From NCBI GenBank assembly GCA_029263215.1, contig JAJCXY010000098.1:1-55945 (forward strand): a DNA stretch of 55,945 bases, given 5' to 3'. The notes beneath the pieces were generated by a model that worked only from the letters and a program-made list of their open reading frames with translations, was not told the DNA's origin and did not search any database. Each line of letters starts with the position of its first letter. Within the stretch, counting starts at the first letter, position 1. A program made the translations under genes and the position numbers. Origin of the DNA: Acidimicrobiales bacterium. GTDB lineage: Bacteria; Actinomycetota; Acidimicrobiia; Acidimicrobiales; Aldehydirespiratoraceae. Below, one piece after another: positions 16,139 through 27,773 of the stretch.

Positions 16139-18684
16139 ACCCGGCTCAGGTTGAGTGCGTTGGTGATCAAGCCGAGGTGGGAATAGGCCTGGGGATGGTT
16201 GCCGAGCGCCCGACCGCTCACCGGGTCGGTTTCCTCGGCGAGTAGACCGGTGGGTCCGGCCTGTTCGAGATAGGCCGCGAACAGTTGTTGGGCGCCATCG
16301 ATGTCGCCGATGAGCAACTTGGCGTCTATCAGCCATGAGGTCATCAGGTTGAATCCACCCTCCTCGCCGGGAAGCCCGTCTTCATGGGTGTAGCGGTAGA
16401 GGGTGTCGCCGGTGCGGAGCCAGGTCTCGACCGCCTCGACGGTGGAGGCGAAGCGCGGGTCGTCGGCGTCGATGAGGCCGAACAGGCCCACCGCGAGCAC
16501 CGACGCATCGAGGTCGTTGCCGTCGTAGGCGGTCTTGAAGTATCGGAGCTCGTCGTGCCACGCGTTGGTGAGGATGTCTTTCTTGATCTGGTCTCTCAGC
16601 GTCGGCCACTCGGGACGGTCGCGTCCGAACACATTGGTGGCGATTCGAATGGCGCGGTCGACGGTGACCCAGCACATGACCTTCGAGTTGGTGTGATGGC
16701 GAGGGGCCGAACGAACTTCCCAGATCCCCTGATCGGGCTCCCTCCATCGCCGGTCGACTGCGTTGACCATGTCTTCCACTAGACGCCAGTGCTTGGCCGA
16801 AAGCGGGGCATCGACCTCTCCGAGTTGGTGGATCAACTCGACCACAGGTCCGAAGACGTCGAGCTGGACCTGGTGATCGGCGGCATTGCCGACCCGTACC
16901 GGGCGCGATCCGGCATAGCCGGCGAGCTCTTCGATGGTGGCTTCCGGGGGCAGGGAATGGCCGCTCACCGTGTAGAGCGGCGCCAGACGCTCCGCCCCCG
17001 CCTCGCTCGTCTCGATCACCTGGAGCAGCCAGTCGAGAAGATCCATGGCCTCCTCGGTCGAGCCCAGCTTCACCAGTGCCCCCGCCGACATGCAGGCGTC
17101 GCGAATCCAGCAGTAGCGGTAGTCCCAGTTTCGTACCCCTCCGATGAACTCGGGGAGGCTCGTGGTGGGGGCCGCGAGGATCGCTCCGGTGGGGCCGTAG
17201 CAGAGAGCCTTCAGGGTGAGGGCGCTTCTGAGCACGGCGTCGGCCTCGAGGTCGGGGAGTTCGAGGCTCAGAGCCCAGTCGCGCCAAAAGGCGGTGGTGT
17301 GCTCTCGCCGGTCGGCCTCTTCGGTGCGGTCGGGCCGCAGCGACCCGGTACCGCATCTCAATTCGAGGGTGACGGGACCGGCATCGAGGTCGACGACAGC
17401 GGTGGCCGTCTGGTGGATGCCGTTGGTTTCGATCGCCCACTCCACATCGGGAGCGCGAAGCACCACCAGGTCGGCTGCGCTGACGATCTCGATCCCGCCG
17501 TCGCGAATCTCCAGCTGGGTGGGGAAGCGCCCGAAGTCGAGTCGGGGCGCGAACTCGACTACAGCTCGGCCGCTTCCTTCGATCACCCGGATCAAGTCGT
17601 TGCGGCCCGAGGTGCGATTGGGGCGACCGTCGGAGCAGTCGAGATAGTCGGTGACCGACATCGTGGGCCAGCTGGTGTTCAGGACCAGGGAGTCGTCGAC
17701 GTAGGTCTGGGTCGGTTCTTCGTCGCTTGGGTCGGGACGGATCGAGAAGTGACCAGCACCGGGTCCGCCGAGCATTTCGGCGAATATCGCCGACGAATCG
17801 ATTCGGGGAACACAGAGCCAGGTGATGCGCGCATCGGGTGTGACGAGGGCAGCGGTGCGCTGGTCGGAGAGCATCGAATGATGCTCGATAGGCACGACGC
17901 CGGCGCCAGCGAGCCACTCGGAGCGGCGAGCGCACAGGGCCGCGAGAAGGACGGCCACATCATCGGTGGAGCGCACCCGATGGGCGGCCGCAGTGTGTCC
18001 GTCGCCCACCTTCACCCCGATGTCGGGACCGTGGAGGGTGGCGAAGGCATCCTCGTCGGTGATGTCGTCGCCGAGGAAGAGCACGGCCGTGGCGCCTACT
18101 GATCCGCGCACCTTGGTGAGGGCACGGCCCTTGTCGGTGGGGATCAGGAGCAACTCACAAACCATCTTGCCGTGGCGGACCGTAAGGTCGCCGACCGATG
18201 TCGCGACGGCGTCGACGGCTTGCAATACCGCGTCGACTGCCGTATCGGAGACATTGCGGTAGTGCACGGCGACCGACGCCGGCTTCTTCTCGAGGCTGAC
18301 GCCCTCGTGGGATTCGGCGATCTCCGCTAGTCGGTCGACGAGCCGGACCCGTCTCTCGGCGAGAACCGGGTCGAGGTCGAGGGCGAAGTCGATATCGAAC
18401 TCGGTGCCGTGGGAACCGACGAGGTGAACCTCCGCGGGCAAGCGGCTCAATATGGCCAGATCGCGCAACGAACGACCAGAAATCACGGCCACGCTGGTCT
18501 GGGGCAGAGAGGCGAGGCTGCGCAGGGCAACCGAGGTCTCCCTCAACGGGAGCGCCTTCATCGGGTCGGCCACGAACGGAGCGACCGTGCCGTCGTAGTC
18601 GCAGGCCACCAGGAGATGGGGTGCGCGGGCGATCTCGGCGAGAGTGATCTCGAGCTCAGTTTCGGTTAGGAAGTCCGGGGCCAC
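16129..18684 (-). CDS. Trehalose-6-phosphate phosphatase fused to a GH15 glycosidase (trehalase-like)
   Basis: 851 aa from GTG 18684, chosen because a TAGCGT box lies 8 nt upstream; a longer start at 18756 would overlap the divergent gene. The N-terminal half-domain is HAD-type OtsB: VACDYDGTVAP (residues 29-33 hold DYDGT), VISGRSLRDL and the Mg site GDDITDEDAF. After about residue 260 comes a glycoside hydrolase family 15 module (GVVPIEHHSMLSDQRTAAL, RITWLCVPRID), its catalytic barrel marked by GGVRNWDYRYCWIRDACMSA. The first part should dephosphorylate T6P to trehalose, while GH15 members of this type in actinobacteria cleave trehalose to glucose. No OtsA/TreS is nearby. Confidence 0.85.
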   Translation of the reverse strand: MAPDFLTETELEITLAEIARAPHLLVACDYDGTVAPFVADPMKALPLRETSVALRSLASLPQTSVAVISGRSLRDLAILSRLPAEVHLVGSHGTEFDIDFALDLDPVLAERRVRLVDRLAEIAESHEGVSLEKKPASVAVHYRNVSDTAVDAVLQAVDAVATSVGDLTVRHGKMVCELLLIPTDKGRALTKVRGSVGATAVLFLGDDITDEDAFATLHGPDIGVKVGDGHTAAAHRVRSTDDVAVLLAALCARRSEWLAGAGVVPIEHHSMLSDQRTAALVTPDARITWLCVPRIDSSAIFAEMLGGPGAGHFSIRPDPSDEEPTQTYVDDSLVLNTSWPTMSVTDYLDCSDGRPNRTSGRNDLIRVIEGSGRAVVEFAPRLDFGRFPTQLEIRDGGIEIVSAADLVVLRAPDVEWAIETNGIHQTATAVVDLDAGPVTLELRCGTGSLRPDRTEEADRREHTTAFWRDWALSLELPDLEADAVLRSALTLKALCYGPTGAILAAPTTSLPEFIGGVRNWDYRYCWIRDACMSAGALVKLGSTEEAMDLLDWLLQVIETSEAGAERLAPLYTVSGHSLPPEATIEELAGYAGSRPVRVGNAADHQVQLDVFGPVVELIHQLGEVDAPLSAKHWRLVEDMVNAVDRRWREPDQGIWEVRSAPRHHTNSKVMCWVTVDRAIRIATNVFGRDRPEWPTLRDQIKKDILTNAWHDELRYFKTAYDGNDLDASVLAVGLFGLIDADDPRFASTVEAVETWLRTGDTLYRYTHEDGLPGEEGGFNLMTSWLIDAKLLIGDIDGAQQLFAAYLEQAGPTGLLAEETDPVSGRALGNHPQAYSHLGLITNALNLSRVQS

Positions 18685-18692
18685 GACCAGCG

Positions 18693-18729
18693 ACGCTACT
18701 GCCGTTGGTGGTGAAGATGCGGGTACCGT
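18693..18729. promoter_or_regulatory. Divergent leaderless promoters for the trehalose and rhomboid genes
   Basis: The minus-strand -10 TAGCGT (18693-18698) ends 8 nt before GTG 18684. The plus-strand -10 TACCGT (18724-18729) ends 7 nt before GTG 18737. The boxes are 25 bp apart, so the two RNA polymerases would compete. Confidence 0.55.
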
Positions 18730-18736
18730 CGCCGGT

Positions 18737-19573
18737 GTGAGTGATTCAGACTTCACCAGTTGCTATCGACACGGCGACCGTCGAGCGGGAGTTGTCTGTC
18801 AACGCTGCGACAAACCCATCTGTCCGGAGTGCATGAACACCGCCTCTGTCGGCTTCCACTGCCCCGATTGTGCCCGCAGCGGTGGCCAGCGGGTGATCAA
18901 GGGACCAGTGGTGTTCGACCCCATCTTCACCAAGATGCTGGTGGGTCTGAATGTCGCGGCCTTTGTTCTGGCCGGCGTCTGGGGTGGCAGCCTCACCCGT
19001 CTGGGCGGGAGGCCGTTCCAGGAGGGTTCCCTGTTCGGTCCTCTGGTGGACGACGGCGAGTGGTACCGGGTGTTCACCTCGGCCTTCCTGCACGACGGGT
19101 TCGTGCACCTCGGTTTCAATATGTGGGCGCTCTGGCTGCTGGGTGGGCAACTGGAACGCATCTTCAAGCCTTCCCGCTACCTCATCCTCTATGTCGTGTC
19201 GCTGATCGGTGGTTCCTTCGGTGCCTTGCTGCTCGACCCGCTCACGCCGGCGGTGGGCGCGTCGGGTGCGGTCTTCGGCCTGTTCGGCGCAACCGCGGTG
19301 CTCCAACGATCGGCCGGGCTGAGTATCTGGGCCGGGGGGCTGGGGCCGGTTCTGGCCATCAACCTCTTCCTCACCTTCGCTATCCCTCAGATCTCGATCG
19401 GTGGGCATGTCGGAGGCCTCGTAGTGGGAGCAGGCGTGGGTGCTCTCTACGTGGCCCTGGTCCGGGCCCGTAGCCCGGAGTGGTGGGCCCCGGCTGGAGC
19501 GGCGGCTTTCGGTGTGGTGGTCTTCCTGGCCAGCCTCTGGGCTGCGGCCCAGTGGATGGATCCCCTCTTCTGA
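18737..19573 (+). CDS. Rhomboid-family intramembrane serine protease with N-terminal zinc-finger segment
   Basis: 278 aa from GTG 18737. Residues 5-50 hold a B-box-like Cys/His cluster (CYRHGDRRAGVVC, CDKPICPECM, GFHCPDC). A six-helix rhomboid core follows: FTSAFLHDGFVHLGFNMWALWLLG, then the catalytic Ser in GASGAVFGLFGA and the partner His in GGHVGGLVVGAG. It would cut transmembrane substrates within the membrane. Zinc-finger-rhomboid architectures are frequent in actinobacteria. The substrate is unknown, and the gene is monocistronic. Confidence 0.87.
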   Translation: MSDSDFTSCYRHGDRRAGVVCQRCDKPICPECMNTASVGFHCPDCARSGGQRVIKGPVVFDPIFTKMLVGLNVAAFVLAGVWGGSLTRLGGRPFQEGSLFGPLVDDGEWYRVFTSAFLHDGFVHLGFNMWALWLLGGQLERIFKPSRYLILYVVSLIGGSFGALLLDPLTPAVGASGAVFGLFGATAVLQRSAGLSIWAGGLGPVLAINLFLTFAIPQISIGGHVGGLVVGAGVGALYVALVRARSPEWWAPAGAAAFGVVVFLASLWAAAQWMDPLF

Positions 19574-19587
19574 CTCGTCGGCGGCTG

Positions 19588-20331
19588 TCAGCTCACGGGA
19601 CCGAGGCGGTAGACGCTCACGTGCACTTCGCTGTGGTCGGTGACGGGAGCACCTTGCCAGTTCGCCCAACGCGACTCGAGAAGGAAGCCAGCGGCGCTCG
19701 CGGCGGAGTCGAGCTGTTCGGGGGTGCGGTAGTGGAGCATCCACGGCCGCATCCTGATTCCGGCTTCGGAGAGCTCGACGTGCTGGCCCCGGATCAGTTG
19801 CTCTGCTGCATCGTGCTCTGAGATCGTGACCACCGCGGTATCGACGTCGACACTTCGCACCGACACTCCTCCGTCGTTGAGGCCCTCCGACGGAGGGAGG
19901 AACCCCTCGATCACCAGGCATCCGCCGGGTCGCAGTGCTGCCGCCACCCGGTCGAGGCACCGCTGCTGGGCAGATCCATCGGTGAGATTGAAGAAGGTGT
20001 TGAACGCCGCGAACGCAACCGTGAACCCTTGAGGGGCCACCGGGAGTGCGGCCATGTCGGCCTTGATGCACATCACGTTGTGCCCGCCGGGTTTCGCGGC
20101 CAGTCGCGTCAGCATGGCGGAGGAGGCATCGATGCCCACGACGGTCTCGCCGGCCGCCGCCAGTGGCACCGCGAGACGCCCGGTTCCCACACCGAGCTCG
20201 AGGATCGGACCTCGGCTGGCGAGGGTTCTCACGCCGGCCACGGTTGCACCGACATCGCTCACGTCGTGATACCAGCTGTCGTAGACATCGGCGAAGCTCT
20301 CGCCATAGCTCGCCGGTCCGTAGCCCTTCAT
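19588..20331 (-). CDS. Class I SAM-dependent methyltransferase
   Basis: 247 aa from ATG 20331 (GTG 20337 is an equal alternative). Motif I is ILELGVGTGRLAVPLAAAG, followed by VVGIDASSAMLTRL, ADMAALPV and FNTFFNLTD. The fold is the ubiquinone/tocopherol-type methyltransferase fold; the acceptor is not evident. Starts further upstream would run into the divergent desulfurase promoter. It is convergent with the rhomboid gene, 14 nt apart, and shows no operon partners. Confidence 0.78.
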   Translation of the reverse strand: MKGYGPASYGESFADVYDSWYHDVSDVGATVAGVRTLASRGPILELGVGTGRLAVPLAAAGETVVGIDASSAMLTRLAAKPGGHNVMCIKADMAALPVAPQGFTVAFAAFNTFFNLTDGSAQQRCLDRVAAALRPGGCLVIEGFLPPSEGLNDGGVSVRSVDVDTAVVTISEHDAAEQLIRGQHVELSEAGIRMRPWMLHYRTPEQLDSAASAAGFLLESRWANWQGAPVTDHSEVHVSVYRLGPVS

Positions 20332-20376
20332 CGGCACCCAGTGTGCCTTGTGGCGGAATGCTTGGTGGCGCCCTCG

Positions 20377-20382
20377 TAGGCT
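20377..20382 (+). promoter_or_regulatory. -10 box (TAGGCT) of the desulfurase-mnmA unit
   Basis: TAGGCT ends 6 nt before ATG 20389, with no ribosome site between them, which fits a leaderless transcript. Confidence 0.6.
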
Positions 20383-20388
20383 CACACC

Positions 20389-21546
20389 ATGCACAGCGCC
20401 GAGGTCTATCTCGACCACGCCGCGAGCACGCCGGTGCGGGCCGAGGCACGCGACGCCTGGCTCGCCGCGTCAAACGCCCATCACGCCAACCCCACCGGCG
20501 CCCACTATTCGGCGCGAGCGGCGCGGCGGGCTCTCGACGACGCCCGCGACTCCGTAGCTGGCGCACTGGCCCGCCCTCCGGCGGAGTTGGTTTTCACCAG
20601 CGGAGGGAGCGAGGCAGACAACCTTGCTGTGCGCGGCGTGCTCAGAACAAGGGGTGGCATCGCGGTGTGTTCGGCCGGCGAGCATCACGCGGTGCTGGAG
20701 CCGGTCGAGCAAACCGGCGGGCTCATGGTGCGCCTCGGCCCCGACGGCCGGGTCGGGCCCGACGAGTTGGCGGAGGTGCTCGCAAGCGCGTCCGACGTGT
20801 CGATCGTGTCGCTCATCGCGGTAAACAACGAGACCGGTGCGATCAACGATCTGGCTGCGCTCGGCGAGGTGGTACGCACTCATGCTCCTGGCGCACTCCT
20901 GCACACCGATGCGGTGCAGGCGATGAACTGGCTGGATGTGGGCGCAGCTACGGCCGACTTCGATCTTGTGTCGATCACGGGTCACAAGCTCGGAGGTCCG
21001 GTGGGTACCGGTTGCCTCTTCGTAAAGGCGGGCATCGACCTCGACCCCCTGATTCTCGGAGGGGGACAGGAACGCGGCAGGCGGGCGGGTACGCCCGATG
21101 TGGCCGGCGCAGTGGCGTTCGCAGCCGCGGTCGGCGCCGTCACCGCGGGCCGGACGGAGATGGTGTCGCGTCTGGGCGAGCTACGCGACCGCCTGGTCGA
21201 CGGACTCACCGAGAGTCTCGGTGATCGTGTGCTGGCCACCGTCTTGCAACACGACCCGAGCCACGTCGTCGCCGGGATCGCCCACGTGTGTTTCCCAGGG
21301 ATCGAGGCTGAAGCCCTCCTCTACCTTCTCGATGAGCAGGGCATCCGGGCCTCGGCCGCATCGTCGTGTTCGAGCGGGGCTCAAGACCCATCCCACGTCC
21401 TCGCCGCCATGGGAGTTCCTCGCCAAGTTGCCCAGGGCTCGCTCCGCTTGTCGCTCGGTCATACCAGCACCAGCCACGACGTTGATGCGGCGCTGAGGGT
21501 CATCCCGCCCGCGGTCGTCCGGCTGGCCGGCCACGGAGGCGGCTGA
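20389..21546 (+). CDS. Cysteine desulfurase, NifS/IscS class V aminotransferase family
   Basis: 385 aa. It starts VYLDHAASTPVRAEARDAW, the family signature start. The PLP lysine is in SITGHKLGGPVGTGCLF and the sulfur-carrying cysteine is in RASAASSCSSGAQDPSHVL. It removes sulfur from L-cysteine as an enzyme-bound persulfide. mnmA lies 2 nt downstream, so its main job is probably to feed tRNA 2-thiouridylation; it may also serve Fe-S assembly. Confidence 0.92.
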   Translation: MHSAEVYLDHAASTPVRAEARDAWLAASNAHHANPTGAHYSARAARRALDDARDSVAGALARPPAELVFTSGGSEADNLAVRGVLRTRGGIAVCSAGEHHAVLEPVEQTGGLMVRLGPDGRVGPDELAEVLASASDVSIVSLIAVNNETGAINDLAALGEVVRTHAPGALLHTDAVQAMNWLDVGAATADFDLVSITGHKLGGPVGTGCLFVKAGIDLDPLILGGGQERGRRAGTPDVAGAVAFAAAVGAVTAGRTEMVSRLGELRDRLVDGLTESLGDRVLATVLQHDPSHVVAGIAHVCFPGIEAEALLYLLDEQGIRASAASSCSSGAQDPSHVLAAMGVPRQVAQGSLRLSLGHTSTSHDVDAALRVIPPAVVRLAGHGGG

Positions 21547-21548
21547 CC

Positions 21549-22586
21549 ATGACGGAGGGACCGGTGATGGTGGCGATGTCGGGCGGGGTCGATTCTTCGG
21601 TCGCGGCCGCCCTGCTCATCGACGCCGGCCACGAGGTGGTGGGCGTCACCATGAAGCTCTGGGGTGGGCCGAGCGACAACGGGTGCTGCGCGGTTAGCGA
21701 CGTGGAAGACGCTCGTCGGGTGGCCGACCACCTCGGTATCGAGCACCACACCTTCAACTTCGGCGACGACTTCGAGCGTGATGTGGTCGGCCCCTATGTG
21801 GCCGAGCACGCCGCAGGTCGCACCCCCAACCCCTGTATCGAGTGCAATCGCCACCTCAAGTTCGATCGACTTCTTCACCGAGCCGATGCCCTCGGTTTCG
21901 CCACGATCGCCACCGGCCATCACGCCCGGATCGTGGAGACGGCGGCCGGCCCGCGTCTGGCCCGGGGCGCCGATGCCGCCAAGGACCAGTCCTATGTGTT
22001 GCACGTGCTCGAACCTCCGGTGCTCCAACGCCTCTTGTTGCCCGTCGGCACCATCACCAAGGCCGACGTGCGCCGTCTCGCCGCCGATCTCGACCTCCGC
22101 ACCGCCACCAAGCCCGAGAGTCAGGATGTGTGCTTCATCACCAGCGAGCACGGGCGGAAATCCTTCCTCGGCGACAGGATCGCTCTGAAGCCGGCCAAGG
22201 TTGTCGACCGCGCCGGCGTGCAGGTCGGAGCGGTCGAATCGATCGAGCTCGTCACCATTGGTCAGCGCAAAGGGTTGGGGATGGCCGGCGGCACCGATCC
22301 TCGCTATGTGATCGCTGTCGATCCGGAGGCCCTCGTGGTAACCGTCGGCGACTCAGACGACCGCCTCGTGCACCACAGCCCGCTCGAGTCGTGGCGGTGG
22401 GTGAGCGATCCGATCGACGCTGCCGTCGAGATCCAGTGCTCGGCCCATGGAGCAGCGGCGCCTGGGAAGATCGGCTCGAGCCAGGTCGAGTGGACCGATC
22501 CCCATCGGCGGATCGCGCCGGGCCAGAGCGTGGTGGCCTACCTCGACGATGTGGTCGTGGGTGGAGGAATCGCCGGGCGGGGCTGA
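21549..22586 (+). CDS. mnmA: tRNA-specific 2-thiouridylase MnmA
   Basis: 345 aa. The ATP PP-loop is VAMSGGVDSSVAAALL, then GVTMKLWGGPSDNGCCAV and the catalytic cysteine in TPNPCIECNRHLKFD. The partner cysteine is in SQDVCFITSEHGR. It installs sulfur at C2 of wobble U34 of Glu, Gln and Lys tRNAs, taking sulfur from the desulfurase encoded just upstream. Length is slightly under the E. coli enzyme (368), as is usual in actinobacteria. It ends 6 nt before a convergent gene. Confidence 0.95.
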   Translation: MTEGPVMVAMSGGVDSSVAAALLIDAGHEVVGVTMKLWGGPSDNGCCAVSDVEDARRVADHLGIEHHTFNFGDDFERDVVGPYVAEHAAGRTPNPCIECNRHLKFDRLLHRADALGFATIATGHHARIVETAAGPRLARGADAAKDQSYVLHVLEPPVLQRLLLPVGTITKADVRRLAADLDLRTATKPESQDVCFITSEHGRKSFLGDRIALKPAKVVDRAGVQVGAVESIELVTIGQRKGLGMAGGTDPRYVIAVDPEALVVTVGDSDDRLVHHSPLESWRWVSDPIDAAVEIQCSAHGAAAPGKIGSSQVEWTDPHRRIAPGQSVVAYLDDVVVGGGIAGRG

Positions 22587-22592
22587 GCCTGC

Positions 22593-27050
<4,458 letters not shown>

Positions 27051-27061
27051 TGGGGCTCCTG

Positions 27062-27216
27062 GCGCGCGTTCAGCGCGCGGATATGGGTTCGTGACGCCTC
27101 ACGCGGTGTGGCGAGGTCGGGATTCTTCGGGGGTTGGTTCACCTTGACCGGAAGAACCAACGCCCGTCTGCGAACCCACCAACCGGATGTCCCGGCTGGA
27201 GCAGCTCACAAGGGTA
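27062..27216 (-). promoter_or_regulatory. Structured 5' leader and likely promoter of the helicase gene
   Basis: Three hairpins can form between 27061 and 27162: GCGCGC arms at 27062-27067 and 27073-27078; CGCCTCAC/GTGTGGCG at 27095-27102 and 27106-27113 (one mismatch); and GTTGGTTC/GAACCAAC at 27133-27140 and 27154-27161 (perfect). A minus-strand TACCCT box at 27211-27216 would give a leader of about 150 nt. Long structured leaders on helicase mRNAs are often cold- or self-regulated; that role here is inference. Confidence 0.45.
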
Positions 27217-27246
27217 TCGGATCATCGACCGATCCCCTTCCCCGCG

Positions 27247-27675
27247 TCAGTTGACCGTGAACGACCACTCGATCTCTTCGAAGTTGCCCGGTCGGGCGAT
27301 CTCCTCGAAGGTTGCCACCGCGCAGTTGAAGTCGGCTGAGAGTCGCTCGACGGGGAGCCCCTCGCGAGGAGCGTAGATGTATTGCTGGAGGCCTTCGACG
27401 TGACGGGTCTGGCTGGTTACGTCGACGGGGAAGTTGCAAGCGGCATCCGGTGAGATCGTGAGTTGGACGAGGCGGAACTCGGCGGCGAGGTCGATGCCCA
27501 CCTGCTGTTGCTGGAGCACCTCGTCGCCCCGGTTGGGGATCAGGGCGTCGATGGCCGGGTTGTTGATCACCGATACGTCGTCGGTACCGCTGTTGCCGAT
27601 CAGGCCGGCCGCGACGAAGAACGCGAGGCCGGCGGTCACGAAAGCGGCCATGACGAGCTTGTGGCGTCTGTGCAT
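27247..27675 (-). CDS. Membrane-anchored or secreted protein of unknown function
   Basis: 142 aa. One N-terminal hydrophobic segment (KLVMAAFVTAGLAFFVAAGL) after a basic start (MHRRHK) indicates an anchor or signal. The exported part of about 110 residues has two cysteines and beta-rich character, with no motif I know. ATG 27675 has AGGA about 9 nt upstream. It is divergent from the kinase gene, and the 98-bp gap between them carries the kinase -10 box. Confidence 0.6.
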   Translation of the reverse strand: MHRRHKLVMAAFVTAGLAFFVAAGLIGNSGTDDVSVINNPAIDALIPNRGDEVLQQQQVGIDLAAEFRLVQLTISPDAACNFPVDVTSQTRHVEGLQQYIYAPREGLPVERLSADFNCAVATFEEIARPGNFEEIEWSFTVN

Positions 27676-27760
27676 CGGTTTGATCCTGTCAGATGGGGTC
27701 GACCGAGGGCGGGCCGAGAAGCGCCTCGGGGGGAGTCACCGTCGGTGGTCGGAGGAACGG

Positions 27761-27766
27761 TACCGT
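27761..27766 (+). promoter_or_regulatory. -10 box (TACCGT) of the PASTA kinase gene
   Basis: TACCGT ends 7 nt before ATG 27774 with no ribosome site, so the transcript is probably leaderless. Confidence 0.6.
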
Positions 27767-27773
27767 TGGCGCA

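Noticed and set aside
16789..18102. 437-codon plus-strand frame inside the trehalose gene
   Set aside because: It is antisense to the GH15 and OtsB motifs and has no ribosome site or family match.
18746..20566. 606-codon minus-strand frame across the rhomboid, methyltransferase and desulfurase genes
   Set aside because: It spans three well-supported genes on both strands, is Arg/Pro/Gly-rich and has no family motif.
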